Shown one piece after another: positions 7,362-16,475 of a stretch of DNA of 64,000 nt (its first letter is position 1; the number at the start of each line of letters is the position of its first letter). The translations under genes and the position numbers were made by a program. The stretch lies in the NCBI RefSeq assembly GCF_006442205.1, contig NZ_VFVR01000006.1, positions 1 through 64,000 of the forward strand. Reading direction: 5' to 3'. Below the pieces are notes generated by a model. The model did not search any database and was not told the origin of the DNA. It saw nothing but the letters and a program-made list of their open reading frames with translations. This DNA comes from Mesorhizobium sp. B2-3-12 (GTDB lineage: Bacteria; Pseudomonadota; Alphaproteobacteria; Rhizobiales; Rhizobiaceae).

Positions 7362-8105
7362 ATGCCTGAAATCGTCACTGCCGCCATGCTTGTCATCGGC
7401 GATGAGATTTTGTCCGGCCGTACCAAGGACAAGAATATCGGCCACCTCGCCGATATCATGACGGCGATCGGCATCGACCTGAAGGAGGTGCGCATCGTGC
7501 CCGACGAGGAAGACGAGATCGTGGCCGCGGTGAATGCGGTGCGCGCACGCTACACCTATGTGTTCACCACCGGCGGCATCGGCCCCACGCATGACGACAT
7601 CACGGCCGATTCGATCGCCAAGGCGTTCGGCGTGCCTTGCGAATACGACGCCAAGGCCTATGCCCTGCTGGAGGCGAGCTATGCCGCGCGCGGCATCGAA
7701 TACACGGAAGCGCGCAAGCGCATGGCGCGCATGCCGCGCGGCGCGGACCATATCGACAACCCGGTGTCGGTGGCGCCGGGTTTTCGCATCGGCAACGTCC
7801 ATGTCATGGCCGGCGTGCCCTCGATCTTCCAGGCCATGCTCGACAATGTCGTGCCGACGCTGAAAGCCGGCACAAAAATGCTGTCGGCCACGGTGCACTG
7901 CCCGTTCGGCGAGGGCCTTGTCGGCGGGCCGTTGGGCGAGATCCAGAAAGCCCATCCCGATACGATCATCGGCTCCTATCCCAAATATGGCGACGGCAAG
8001 TTCTGGACCGAATTGGTGGTTCGCGCCCGCAGCAAGGATGCGCTCGAAGCCGCGCGCGCCGACGTCGAGGCCATGGTGGCCGGCTTCGCCAGCCAGGCGC
8101 GCTGA
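7362..8105 (+). CDS. CinA-like molybdopterin-binding domain protein
   Basis: 247 residues. It consists of only the N-terminal MoCF-biosynthesis (molybdopterin-binding, MoaB/MogA-like) domain of CinA: VIGDEILSGRTKDKN at the start, TTGGIGPTHDD (about 67-77), and GVPSIF with the downstream strand. The C-terminal NMN-deamidase domain of full-length CinA is absent, as is common in rhizobia. The family is linked to nucleotide-repair (ADP-ribose pyrophosphatase-like) activity rather than to molybdenum. It probably forms its own transcription unit or pairs loosely with the universal stress gene 100 bp downstream. Confidence 0.88.
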   Translation: MPEIVTAAMLVIGDEILSGRTKDKNIGHLADIMTAIGIDLKEVRIVPDEEDEIVAAVNAVRARYTYVFTTGGIGPTHDDITADSIAKAFGVPCEYDAKAYALLEASYAARGIEYTEARKRMARMPRGADHIDNPVSVAPGFRIGNVHVMAGVPSIFQAMLDNVVPTLKAGTKMLSATVHCPFGEGLVGGPLGEIQKAHPDTIIGSYPKYGDGKFWTELVVRARSKDALEAARADVEAMVAGFASQAR

Positions 8106-8204
8106 CCCGGTCGGGCCGGAACCAAGAACGACGCTGCAACGTTTTCCTGCCGCGAGGCCCATCACTCGCGAGATTGAGGGCACTCGCAAGATTGAGGGAT
8201 CATC

Positions 8205-9038
8205 ATGCGTTTCAAGACCATCGTCGCCATTCTGCAGAACGAGCAGGACGCCGAGCGCGTGCTCGACTGCGCCATCCCGCTTGCCGGCCGCTTCCAGAGC
8301 CATTTGATCGGCATCCATGCCGAGGCGCTGCCGGTGCCCTACACGTCGGCGACCGGCTTTCCCGATACGGAATTCCTGCAGGTCTCGGCCGACATGAACC
8401 GGGAACGGGCCGACAAGCTCCAGGCCGTGTTTCTCAGGCGCATCGAGGATTCCGGCCTTTCCTTCGACTGGCGCAGCCTGGAGAGCTTCTCCGGCGACAG
8501 CGCGCTGACCGGCATTTCGACCGTGCGCGCCGCCGATCTCATCATCGCCGCGCAGCGCGAGACCGGCGGCGATCCGAGCGCCGACGTCGATACGCTGGTC
8601 TATGATGCCGGCCGGCCGGTACTGGTGGTGCCAAGCGCGGGTCCGCTCGTCACCACATTCAAACGTGTGCTGCTTGCCTGGAACGGCAGCAAGGAGGCCG
8701 CGCGCGCCGCGTTCGACGCCCTGCCCTTCATCATCGAGGCGGAGAAAACCGACATACTGGTCATCGACCCACCCGATACGCTCGACGAAAGCCCAGAGGC
8801 CGCCGGCGCCGAGATCGCGTCGGCGCTGTCGCGCCACGGCGCCACCGTCAGTGTTTCGGTGCAGAAATCGGACGGCACCTCGGTCGACGACATGATCCAG
8901 AACAGGGTCGCCGAGAGCGGTGCCGATCTCCTCGTTCTTGGTGCCTACAGCCATTCCTGGCTGCGCCAGCTCCTGTTCGGCGGCGTGACGCGCACGGTGC
9001 TGCGCACATCACAGGTAGCGGCCTTCCTGTCGCGATAA
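8205..9038 (+). CDS. Tandem universal stress protein (UspA) family protein
   Basis: 277 residues with two UspA modules. The N-terminal one (about 1-145) starts FKTIVAIL and the C-terminal one (about 150-277) starts [17 protein letters not shown]. The C-terminal module ends with a nucleotide-binding loop, [22 protein letters not shown], close to the ATP-binding G-2x-G-9x-G pattern. The N-terminal module is degenerate at the equivalent place. Tandem-type Usp proteins are cytoplasmic and induced by stress or starvation. ATG 8205 follows a weak GAGGGATCATC site. Confidence 0.87.
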   Translation: MRFKTIVAILQNEQDAERVLDCAIPLAGRFQSHLIGIHAEALPVPYTSATGFPDTEFLQVSADMNRERADKLQAVFLRRIEDSGLSFDWRSLESFSGDSALTGISTVRAADLIIAAQRETGGDPSADVDTLVYDAGRPVLVVPSAGPLVTTFKRVLLAWNGSKEAARAAFDALPFIIEAEKTDILVIDPPDTLDESPEAAGAEIASALSRHGATVSVSVQKSDGTSVDDMIQNRVAESGADLLVLGAYSHSWLRQLLFGGVTRTVLRTSQVAAFLSR

Positions 9039-9154
9039 GTCCACAGCGATCGCTGCCGCCCACCCTTGCCAAACCCAAGGCTTTCCAGTTAATTCCGCGC
9101 GCATTCCCCTTTTTTGTGCACGCGGTCGTCGTGTGCCCGTGGAGTGCGCGAGAA

Positions 9155-9655
9155 ATGTCCCTACCCGAAAAAGCCTTCCCGGTCTCCTGGGACCAGTTTC
9201 ATCGTGACGCCCGCGCGCTTGCCTGGCGGCTTGCCGGCGCCAACAAGGGTCAGTGGAAGGCGATCGTCTGCATCACGCGCGGCGGGCTGGTGCCGGCGGC
9301 GATCATTTCGCGAGAACTGGGCATCCGCATCATCGAGACGGTTTGCGTCGCCTCCTATCACGACTACACCAGCCAGGGACAATTGCAGGTGCTGAAGGAG
9401 ATCACGCCGAGCTTGCTGGCCGACGATGGCGCCGGCGTGCTGATCATCGACGACCTGACCGACACCGGCAAGACCGCCGGCATCGTGCGGGCCATGATGC
9501 CCAAGGCCCATTTCGCGACTGTCTACGCCAAGCCCAAGGGCAGGCCGCTGGTCGATACTTTCGTCACCGAGGTCAGCCAGGACACTTGGATCTATTTCCC
9601 GTGGGACATGGGTTTCACCTACCAGAAACCGATCGCCGACGACCACGCCGGCTGA
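9155..9655 (+). CDS. gpt: Xanthine-guanine phosphoribosyltransferase
   Basis: 166 residues, close to E. coli Gpt. It converts guanine or xanthine plus PRPP to GMP or XMP in purine salvage. The type I PRPP-binding motif [13 protein letters not shown] is at 95-107. [15 protein letters not shown] lies at 41-55, and [10 protein letters not shown] near the C-terminus is the XGPRT purine-specificity region. ATG 9155 is used because the family begins [13 protein letters not shown] and a GGAG sits at 9141-9144; the open frame extends upstream but is not conserved. It complements the de novo purine genes at 47-60 kb. Confidence 0.93.
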   Translation: MSLPEKAFPVSWDQFHRDARALAWRLAGANKGQWKAIVCITRGGLVPAAIISRELGIRIIETVCVASYHDYTSQGQLQVLKEITPSLLADDGAGVLIIDDLTDTGKTAGIVRAMMPKAHFATVYAKPKGRPLVDTFVTEVSQDTWIYFPWDMGFTYQKPIADDHAG

Positions 9656-9865
9656 TTCGCTGCAAGGCGTTTTTTCCAACTAAGCCCGCTACGGACGACA
9701 ATATTTGCTTGTGCGGCGCGCGCCACGGGCAAGTTATCCTGTGAAATCGACCTTTGTTGACGGGATTCGGCCAGCCTGACCAAAGTTTTTACTTTTATTG
9801 GTCACAATTAGCCGTAAGATTCGTGAGGCGGCAAACGATTCTGGAGGCTGGGGCTAGCTTCTCCG

Positions 9866-10354
9866 ATGTTGACACGGGCAACGACGCACAACCATCTGGC
9901 TGAAAGGGTCCGGCGACTCTTCGGCACCGCACCATGCCGTCTGCAGGTTGCCGCCTTGCCCTGGCGCGATGCCGGGAACGGTGTCGAGGTCATGCTGATC
10001 ACCAGCCGTGATACGGGCCGCTGGGTGCTGCCAAAGGGCTGGCCGGAAGCCCGGGAGCCGCTGTGCGAGGCGGCCGCGCGCGAGGCCGCCGAGGAAGCCG
10101 GCTTGCGCGGAAACATCTCCCATCTCGAAGCCGGCCGCTATTTCTATGCCAAGGTGCTGGCCTCAGGCGAGGAAGTGCCTTGCGAGGTGCTGGTCTTTCC
10201 GCTTCATGTCGACAAGGTCGCCGACCGCTGGAAGGAAAAACACTCCCGCACCCGCAAATGGGTCAATTCGAGCGAAGCCGTGCGCATGGTCAACGAGCCC
10301 GACCTTTGCCAGATCATCGCCTATTTCTGCGCCGACCCGCGCAGGTTTTCCTGA
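9866..10354 (+). CDS. Nudix hydrolase, diphosphoinositol-polyphosphate-phosphohydrolase type
   Basis: 162 residues. After RLQVAALPWR comes WVLPKGWPEAREPLCEAAAREAAEEAGL. This holds the Nudix box, with the GWPE-type variation and the AAREAAEEAG metal-binding core at about residues 72-77. The pattern resembles DIPP/ApaH-type hydrolases that act on diadenosine polyphosphates or inositol pyrophosphates. A 210-bp gap upstream (9656-9865) holds AT-rich sequence that could be its promoter. Function is assigned by family only. Confidence 0.85.
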   Translation: MLTRATTHNHLAERVRRLFGTAPCRLQVAALPWRDAGNGVEVMLITSRDTGRWVLPKGWPEAREPLCEAAAREAAEEAGLRGNISHLEAGRYFYAKVLASGEEVPCEVLVFPLHVDKVADRWKEKHSRTRKWVNSSEAVRMVNEPDLCQIIAYFCADPRRFS

Positions 10355-10445
10355 TCGGCACATATCGCGGCGGACGCACAATCCTGCGCCGCAATGGTTT
10401 GCTAATTTTTCTTGGTTAGGATCGATCAGTCCTGGCGTTTGATCG

Positions 10446-10757
10446 ATGGCGAATCCCGCAGACCCACTGCAGCAAGATCCCGGCGAGCCACAGCGCGAGC
10501 ATCGACCGCGCGTGCTCAAGGGCGGAACGATCATCACCGGCATCCAGAACTCCGAGGTGGCTTGCACGGTGCGCAACCAGCATGCGGGCGGCGCCGAACT
10601 GAAAGTACCGCTTGAGTCCCGGGTTCCCGATCGCTTCCTTCTCTATGTTCCGCTCGATGGCGTTGCCTATCGCTGCGAGGCCCGCTGGCGCCGCAACGAC
10701 AGGATCGGCGTCCAGTTCACCGGCACCGAGCCCAAGCCGAAATTGCACTACGGCTGA
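10446..10757 (+). CDS. PilZ-domain protein
   Basis: 103 residues, all one PilZ-type domain. An Arg-rich segment (REHRPRVLKGG, about 17-27) is in the place of the RxxxR c-di-GMP motif. VACTVRNQHAGGAELKVP follows where the D/NxSxxG motif should be, but there the key serine is missing. Strands FLLYVPLDGVAYRCEARW and RIGVQF close the barrel. It may bind c-di-GMP weakly or not at all. Single-domain PilZ proteins of this kind are common in rhizobia. No operon partner is evident. Confidence 0.8.
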   Translation: MANPADPLQQDPGEPQREHRPRVLKGGTIITGIQNSEVACTVRNQHAGGAELKVPLESRVPDRFLLYVPLDGVAYRCEARWRRNDRIGVQFTGTEPKPKLHYG

Positions 10758-10893
10758 CCGCCGGGCGGCCATGCCTCGCGGCAGCGCATGTTCGCCACCG
10801 GAAAATGGCCGCCACGGCGGTCAATTCTATCCCCGTTATCCACATGTGTGACACACAAGATGTTGGGGTCACAAAAGCTACGCAAACGAATCC

Positions 10894-10923
10894 TTGACGG
10901 CTCGAAACGAGTCGCCTTTTATA
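10894..10923 (+). promoter_or_regulatory. Candidate sigma-70-type promoter
   Basis: TTGACG at 10894-10899 (preceded by C, as in alphaproteobacterial CTTGAC boxes) and TTTATA at 10918-10923 are separated by 18 bases. A small CTCG-AAA-CGAG dyad lies between them. Transcription would start near 10930, directly at a hairpin-terminator unit. I see nothing else in 10758-10893. Confidence 0.4.
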
Positions 10924-10929
10924 GGCCAT

Positions 10930-10977
10930 GCGCTCCTGTTGAGAGCGCGACCGGAAAGTTCTGAGCCCGGTCTTTTT
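10930..10977 (+). ncRNA. Candidate very short RNA: hairpin plus intrinsic terminator
   Basis: Hairpin 1 is GCGCTC/GAGCGC at 10930-10948. Hairpin 2, GACCGG/CCGGTC at 10949-10972, is followed immediately by TTTTT at 10973-10977, a standard intrinsic terminator. With the promoter just upstream, the predicted transcript is only about 48 nt. There is no open frame in it. It could be a small regulatory RNA or just a terminator that protects the downstream nrdJ control region from read-through. Confidence 0.4.
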
Positions 10978-11098
10978 CCCGGACTATGTGTGTTTTGCCC
11001 GCATTTCCGCCTGTTTACGAGGCCGGCGGAGGCGTTGGGATCGTGGGTGATGGGGCGACGAAAGGGAGAATTGTCGGACTGGAATAAATTGTCTGTTA

Positions 11099-11143
11099 AT
11101 ACTATATTTAGTGTTTGCAGCTAAGTTCGACGCTAGATAGTGT
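11099..11143 (+). promoter_or_regulatory. Tandem NrdR-box-like operator upstream of nrdJ
   Basis: Box 1 at 11099-11114 (ATACTATATTTAGTGT) agrees with the NrdR consensus ACACTATATATAGTGT at 14 of 16 positions. Box 2 at 11128-11143 (CGACGCTAGATAGTGT) agrees at 11. Their centres are 30 bp apart, about three helical turns, which is the arrangement NrdR uses to repress ribonucleotide reductase genes when dATP/ATP is bound. Confidence 0.68.
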
Positions 11144-11147
11144 GAAT

Positions 11148-11377
11148 TTCCCTCAGGTGAGGGAATCGAAAAATTCAGTTTTGAGGGACCCGTAGGGTCG
11201 GTTGGCAGCCTCGGCAAACGCCCGGCAAGGCGTTTTGTCGTGTGCATGGCCGCGCCTGCGAAATGGAGATGCCGGCATTGTTCGCAATGCCGGCAAACGG
11301 CGGACCGCGCGTTTCGTCTTTGGGGGGCAGAAATCCCCTGATGAAAGCGCTATATATAGACAAAAGGGACCGGACCA
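11148..11377 (+). promoter_or_regulatory. Structured 5' leader of nrdJ
   Basis: The stretch before the nrdJ start has several predicted hairpins: 11148-11165 (7-bp stem), 11187-11199 (5-bp), 11216-11235 (7-bp), and a perfect 10-bp stem with a TTCG loop at 11271-11294. G-run/C-run pairing at 11322-11338 follows. I do not find a cobalamin-riboswitch B12 box or other known riboswitch core. It may be an uncharacterised cis-regulatory RNA. Confidence 0.4.
11348..11361 (+). promoter_or_regulatory. Third NrdR-like core or -10 element near nrdJ start
   Basis: A perfect 10-bp palindrome CTATATATAG at 11350-11359 equals the core of the NrdR consensus and lies 18 bp before the start codon. It could equally be a -10 element. 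The outer bases do not match NrdR well. Confidence 0.35.
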
Positions 11378-14300
11378 ATGCGCATCGAGCGTCGTTTCAC
11401 CAAGCCAGGGCAATCAGCTTATGCGGAGATCGAATTCCGCAAGGCGCTTTCCGAGATCAAGAATCCGGATGGCTCGGTGGTGTTCCGCTTGGACAACATC
11501 GATGTGCCGGCGCAGTTCTCCCAGGTCGCCGCCGACATCCTGGCCCAGAAATATTTCCGCAAGGCCGGTGTCCCCGCGCGCCTGAAGAAGGTCGAGGAGA
11601 ACGACGTCCCCTCCTTCCTGTGGCGCTCCGTCGCCGACGAGGCAGAGCTCGCCAAGCTGCCCGAGGCCGAGCGATACGGCTCGGAGATCGACGCCCGCCA
11701 GGTGTTCGACCGGCTGGCCGGCACCTGGACCTATTGGGGCTGGAAGGGCGGCTACTTCAAGGCGTCGGAGGAAGACGCGCGCGCTTTCCGTGACGAGCTT
11801 GCCTATATGCTGGCCACGCAGCGCGTCGCGCCGAATTCGCCGCAATGGTTCAACACCGGCCTGCACTGGGCCTATGGCATTGACGGTCCGAGCCAGGGCC
11901 ACTTCTATGTCGATCCCTTCACCGGCAAGCTGACCAAGTCGAAATCCTCCTACGAGCATCCGCAGCCGCATGCCTGCTTCATCCAGGGCGTGCAGGACGA
12001 CCTCGTCAACGAGGGCGGCATCATGGATCTGTGGGTGCGTGAAGCGCGCCTGTTCAAATATGGCTCGGGCACCGGTTCGAACTTCTCGCTGCTGCGCGGC
12101 GAAGGCGAAAAGCTGTCGGGCGGCGGCCGCTCTTCCGGCCTGATGAGCTTCCTCAAGATCGGCGACCGCGCCGCTGGCGCCATCAAGTCGGGCGGCACGA
12201 CGCGCCGTGCGGCGAAAATGGTCATCGTCGACGCCGACCATCCCGACATCGAGGAATTCATCGACTGGAAGGTCAATGAAGAGCAGAAGGTCGCCTCGCT
12301 GGTGACCGGCTCCAAGATCGTCAAGAAGCATCTCGAAGCGATCATGAAGGCCTGCGTCAACTGCGAAGGCCATGACGACGACTGCTTCGACCCGGCGATC
12401 AACACGGCGCTGAAGCGCGAGATCAAGGCGGCCAAGAAGTCGGCGGTGCCGGAAAACTACATCTACCGCGTCATCCAGTTCGCCAAGCAGGGCTACACTT
12501 CGATGTCGTTCAAGACCTACGACACCGACTGGGATTCGGATGCCTATCTCACGGTTTCCGGCCAGAACTCCAACAATTCGGTGTCGCTGAAGGACAATTT
12601 CCTGCGCGCCGTCGAGACCGACGCCGACTGGCACCTGACCGCCCGCAAGGACGGCAAGGTCCTGAAGACGCTGAAGGCACGCGACCTCTGGGAAAAGATC
12701 GGCTACGCGGCCTGGGCTTCAGCGGATCCCGGCCTGCACTTCAACACGACGATGAACGACTGGCACACCTGCGCTTCGGCCGGTGCGATCCGGGCCTCCA
12801 ATCCGTGCTCGGAATACATGTTCCTCGACGACACGGCCTGCAATCTCGCCTCGATCAATCTGCTCCCCTACCGCAATGCCGACGGCACGATCGATATCGC
12901 CGCCTACGAGCACACCGTTCGGCTGTGGACCATGGTTCTCGAAATCTCGGTGATGATGGCGCAGTTCCCGTCGAAGGAGATCGCCAAGCTCTCCTACGAC
13001 TACCGCACGCTCGGCCTCGGCTATGCCAATATTGGCGGCCTGCTGATGACCTCGGGCATTCCCTACGACTCCGACGAGGGCCGCGCGATCTGCGCCGCGC
13101 TGACTGCCATCATGACCGGCGTCGCCTATTCGACCTCGGCGGAAATGGCATCCGAACTCGGCGCCTTCCCCGACTATGACCGCAATGCGCAGAACATGCT
13201 GCGCGTCATGCGCAACCATCGCCGCGCCGCCTATGGCGACAAGGACGGTTACGAGAAGCTGGCCGTCAATCCGGTGCCGCTCGTCGCCTCCGACCTCAAG
13301 CAGCAGGATCTGGCCACCCACGCCAAGGCCGCCTGGGACCGCGCCATCGAACTCGGCGAGGAGCATGGCTACCGCAACGCGCAGGCAACCGTGATCGCGC
13401 CGACCGGCACGATCGGCCTGGTCATGGATTGCGACACCACTGGTATCGAGCCCGATTTCGCCCTGGTGAAGTTCAAGAAGCTCGCCGGCGGCGGCTACTT
13501 CAAGATCATCAACCGCGCCGTGCCGGAAGCGCTGCGCACGCTCGGCTATTCCGAGAGCCAGATCGCCGAGATCGAGGCCTATGCCGTCGGCCACGGCAAT
13601 CTCAACCAGGCGCCGGCCGTCAACCCCGGCTCGCTCAAGGCCAAGGGTTTTACCGACGACAAGATCGCCGCACTCAACGCGGCGCTGAAGTCGGCCTTCG
13701 ACATCAAGTTCGTCTTCAACCAGTGGACGCTCGGCGCCGACTGGGTGAAGGAGACTTTTGGCTTCACCGACGAGCAGCTCAACGACTTCTCGTTCGAAAT
13801 GCTGCCGGCGCTGGGCTTCTCCCGGAAGGACATCGAGGCCGCCAACATCCATGTCTGCGGTGCGATGACGCTTGAAGGCGCGCCTTTCCTCAAGCCCGAA
13901 CATCTGGCGGTGTTCGACTGCGCCAGCCCGTGCGGCAAGATCGGCAAGCGCTCGCTTTCGATCAACAGCCACATCCAGATGATGGCGGCGGCCCAGCCCT
14001 TCATCTCCGGCGCCATCTCCAAGACCATCAACATGCCCAACGACGCGACGGTGGAGGACGCCAAGAGCGCCTACATGTTGTCGTGGAAGCTGGCGCTGAA
14101 GGCCAACGCGCTCTACCGCGACGGCTCGAAGCTGTCGCAGCCGCTCAATGCCTCGCTGCTCGCCGATGGCGAGGAGGACGAAGACGACGCGGTCGAGCAG
14201 CTGATCCAGGCTCCGGCGGCGGCGCGCGCGGCGCAGATCACCGAGCGCATCGTCGAGCGCATCATCGAACGCGTCTCGCGCGAGCAGGAAAAGCTGCCCG

Positions 14301-15157
14301 GCCGCCGCAAGGGCTATACGCAGAAGGCCAAGATCGGCGGCAACACCATCTTCCTGCGCACCGGCGAGTATGATGATGGCCGTCTCGGCGAGATCTTCAT
14401 CGACATGAACAAGGAGGGTGCCACGCTGCGTGGCCTTCTCAACAACTTCGCCATCGCGATCTCGCTCGGCCTGCAATATGGCGTCCCGCTCGATGAATAT
14501 GTGCACGCCTTTACCTTCACCAAGTTCGAGCCGGCCGGCATGGTCATCGGCAACGATGCCATCAAGAGCGCGACGTCGATCCTCGACTACGTCTTCCGTG
14601 AGCTCGCCATCTCCTATCTCGGCCGCAACGACCTCGCCCATGTCGACCAATCGGACTTCTCGAACACCGCGCTTGGCCGCGGCATCAGCGAAGGCAAGAC
14701 CGACGCCGTCTCCAAGGGCCTGACCCGCGGCTCGCCGGTGAAGCTGGTATCGAGGGCAATCGGCAACGAGCCGAAGGGCTTTGCCGCCTCCGGCACCCCT
14801 GCCCGCTCGGCGCCGACGGCCTTCTCCGGCTCCAACGTGCTGGCGTTGAAGCCGGCCAGCGACGAAGCGATCGCCTACAAGCGCGACTATGAAGAGCGGG
14901 CCAAGGAACTGGCCGAGGACATCGCGTTCGAGGAAGCGGCCTCCGATGCCGCGACCGACAACACCGCGGCGCTGTTCACCGACACGGCGGCCCAGGAAGC
15001 GGCCGAGGCGAAGAAACTCGCCGCCGACCGCCGCGCCAAATCATTGCTCCAGGGCTACACCGGCAATTCCTGCTCCGAGTGCCAGAATTTCACCATGGTG
15101 CGGAACGGGACTTGCGAGAAGTGCGACACCTGCGGCGCCACGAGCGGGTGCAGCTGA
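11378..15157 (+). CDS. nrdJ: Vitamin B12-dependent (class II) ribonucleoside-diphosphate reductase
   Basis: 1259 residues, the full length of long alphaproteobacterial NrdJ. It makes deoxynucleotides from ribonucleotides using adenosylcobalamin, independent of oxygen. The active-site motif NPCSEYM (N475, C477, E479) matches the radical Cys and Glu of class II enzymes. An early redox Cys lies in QPHACFIQG (about 200), and [13 protein letters not shown] and [13 protein letters not shown] are typical. The C-terminal tail has a zinc-ribbon, [21 protein letters not shown], for thioredoxin-type reduction. GGGACCGGACC precedes ATG 11378. It is probably under NrdR control (boxes upstream). No nrdAB or nrdZ is in the window. 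Confidence 0.97.
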   Translation: MRIERRFTKPGQSAYAEIEFRKALSEIKNPDGSVVFRLDNIDVPAQFSQVAADILAQKYFRKAGVPARLKKVEENDVPSFLWRSVADEAELAKLPEAERYGSEIDARQVFDRLAGTWTYWGWKGGYFKASEEDARAFRDELAYMLATQRVAPNSPQWFNTGLHWAYGIDGPSQGHFYVDPFTGKLTKSKSSYEHPQPHACFIQGVQDDLVNEGGIMDLWVREARLFKYGSGTGSNFSLLRGEGEKLSGGGRSSGLMSFLKIGDRAAGAIKSGGTTRRAAKMVIVDADHPDIEEFIDWKVNEEQKVASLVTGSKIVKKHLEAIMKACVNCEGHDDDCFDPAINTALKREIKAAKKSAVPENYIYRVIQFAKQGYTSMSFKTYDTDWDSDAYLTVSGQNSNNSVSLKDNFLRAVETDADWHLTARKDGKVLKTLKARDLWEKIGYAAWASADPGLHFNTTMNDWHTCASAGAIRASNPCSEYMFLDDTACNLASINLLPYRNADGTIDIAAYEHTVRLWTMVLEISVMMAQFPSKEIAKLSYDYRTLGLGYANIGGLLMTSGIPYDSDEGRAICAALTAIMTGVAYSTSAEMASELGAFPDYDRNAQNMLRVMRNHRRAAYGDKDGYEKLAVNPVPLVASDLKQQDLATHAKAAWDRAIELGEEHGYRNAQATVIAPTGTIGLVMDCDTTGIEPDFALVKFKKLAGGGYFKIINRAVPEALRTLGYSESQIAEIEAYAVGHGNLNQAPAVNPGSLKAKGFTDDKIAALNAALKSAFDIKFVFNQWTLGADWVKETFGFTDEQLNDFSFEMLPALGFSRKDIEAANIHVCGAMTLEGAPFLKPEHLAVFDCASPCGKIGKRSLSINSHIQMMAAAQPFISGAISKTINMPNDATVEDAKSAYMLSWKLALKANALYRDGSKLSQPLNASLLADGEEDEDDAVEQLIQAPAAARAAQITERIVERIIERVSREQEKLPGRRKGYTQKAKIGGNTIFLRTGEYDDGRLGEIFIDMNKEGATLRGLLNNFAIAISLGLQYGVPLDEYVHAFTFTKFEPAGMVIGNDAIKSATSILDYVFRELAISYLGRNDLAHVDQSDFSNTALGRGISEGKTDAVSKGLTRGSPVKLVSRAIGNEPKGFAASGTPARSAPTAFSGSNVLALKPASDEAIAYKRDYEERAKELAEDIAFEEAASDAATDNTAALFTDTAAQEAAEAKKLAADRRAKSLLQGYTGNSCSECQNFTMVRNGTCEKCDTCGATSGCS

Positions 15158-15187
15158 GCTAATTCAAGCTCGCGTCGTCGACGACAG

Positions 15188-15225
15188 ATCAAATCGGCTC
15201 GGTCGCAAGATCGGGCCGATTTGAT
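15188..15225 (+). terminator. nrdJ downstream hairpin terminator
   Basis: A perfect 11-bp inverted repeat, ATCAAATCGGC at 15188-15198 and GCCGATTTGAT at 15215-15225, lies 30 bp after the nrdJ stop. The loop is long (16 bases) and only two T's follow, so it may need help from Rho. Confidence 0.55.
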
Positions 15226-15273
15226 TTCGCATAATCGCCTGCTGCAGTCGCGTGACAGGAGGCATTCCGTTCC

Positions 15274-15723
15274 TCACTCATCGATCTCCATCACGCGGAC
15301 AAATCCCTCCAACTCCAGCGCGCGATCCCGAATGGCGTTGGTCGCATCGGCAGCCTGCATGGGTACGTACATCGTGCCTTGCCTCGTTTCGTAGAGCGCG
15401 TCTCGCGCCGTTGCCTCGGCGTCGCGGAAGGTTAGCCATGCGCGTTGCGACAGGCGGAGTTTTTGCGCGGCCTGGCGCGGCAGTTGGCGCAGGAGTGTCG
15501 CATAGGCGGCATTCATCCGGCGATCATAGTCGCTTGATGCCGTCGCCTCGCAGTCGGTCTGGCCTGAGGTGGAGGCATTGGCCGCGTCGTTCAGGCAGCG
15601 GTCGAGCGCTTCAGCCGTTGGGTCTTTCAGGGCCGTGTCCGCCAGCGCTGCCCTCGGCATGGCGGACACCAGGCATATCAGCGCCGTGGCAAGACACTTT
15701 CGCCTGCAATGCCAGATCCGCAT
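15274..15723 (-). CDS. LprI-like (DUF1311) secreted protein
   Basis: 149 residues. A signal peptide (about 1-29, ending ALA-D) leads to a mature domain with four conserved cysteines. Its hallmarks are CLNDAANASTSGQTDC, then DYDRRMNAAYATLLRQLP and LRLSQRAWLTFRDAEA, the signature of the LprI N-terminal domain named for a mycobacterial lysozyme inhibitor. It should act in the periplasm. Its convergent neighbour is nrdJ with the terminator between. Inhibition of lysozyme is family-level inference and is not established for rhizobial members. Confidence 0.82.
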   Translation of the reverse strand: MRIWHCRRKCLATALICLVSAMPRAALADTALKDPTAEALDRCLNDAANASTSGQTDCEATASSDYDRRMNAAYATLLRQLPRQAAQKLRLSQRAWLTFRDAEATARDALYETRQGTMYVPMQAADATNAIRDRALELEGFVRVMEIDE

Positions 15724-15910
15724 GTCGCCTCCAAAGGACTAAAAAAGAACGGCCCGAACCGCCTGCAAAATCCTCTCGTGGCGTCATGAAGGCAAGTCCC
15801 TTGGCGCGCCGATCAAAAGCGGACGGGCCGTCTCTGGCCACCGCGTCCTCGACATCGGCTCCAGGCATCGTCATCCTGCTGTCCCAGGACTGGTCAGGCG
15901 CCACACAACA

Positions 15911-16283
15911 ATGATCGATCACATCACCATCGAGATCAGCGACCTCGAAAAGAGCAAGCTCTTCTACGAGAAGGCTTTCGCGCCTCTGGGCTATCGCCTG
16001 TCCCTTGGCAAGGAGGGCGTGTTCTGGGCCTTCGACGTCGGCGGTGGCTGCCTCTTCGAAATCCAGCACACGGGCGAAAGGCCGCCGCTCACCCACCCTG
16101 CATGTCGCTTTCCGCGTCGGCAGCCAGGCAGAGGTGGAGGCCTTCCATCGTGCGGCGCTCGAGGCGGGCGCCGTGGACAATGGCGCGCCCGGCCCACGTC
16201 CAGGTTACGGCGAGACCTATTATACCTGCTTCGTGCTCGATCCCGACGGCTACAACATCGAGGCAATGCTCAACGCGGCTTGA
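15911..16283 (+). pseudogene. Glyoxalase/bleomycin-resistance (VOC) protein, frameshifted
   Basis: The N-terminal half reads MIDHITIEISDLEKSKLFYE and on to FDVGGGCLFEIQH from ATG 15911, a VOC-fold start with the first metal His. After about residue 60 (near 16081-16095, in a C-rich stretch) the proper sequence moves to another frame: LHVAFRVGSQAEVEAFHRAAL, then TYYTCFVLDPDGYNIEAML, ending at 16283. Together the two parts make a complete family member of about 123 residues, so one indel breaks it. Either a true pseudogene or a sequencing/assembly error would look the same. As read, the product would be 132 residues with an arginine-rich random tail (stop at 16309). Confidence 0.75.
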
Positions 16284-16475
16284 GGCAGAAGCCGACACCG
16301 GCATCGTGAACCAGCTCGCCTATGTCAGAGCCGATCCGACCCAGCAAGACACGCTGACGCTTCCCACCGATGCGGCGATCGCCGAGATGATGGGCTGCGG
16401 CTGCACGAGGAAAGAATGGCAGCGGCAATCAATTCCAACAGCAAGCAGGACGGACGCCAACGCGAAAGCATCGCT

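Noticed and set aside
7149..8954. 601-codon reverse open frame over the cinA-like and Usp genes
   Set aside because: Antisense to two clear genes and composed of typical GC-shadow residues.
11148..11377. Cobalamin riboswitch in the nrdJ leader
   Set aside because: The B12 box and the GGGAA/CCCGCAAC core elements are not visible, so I did not call it.
12719..14650. 643-codon open frame antisense to nrdJ
   Set aside because: It lies entirely over conserved nrdJ coding sequence; its translation (rich in Arg, Asp, Gly, Val) resembles no family.
16284..16475. Open frame of about 60 codons behind the broken glyoxalase
   Set aside because: No ribosome site at a plausible start, no recognisable motif, and the frame is an extension of a shadow of the glyoxalase gene.
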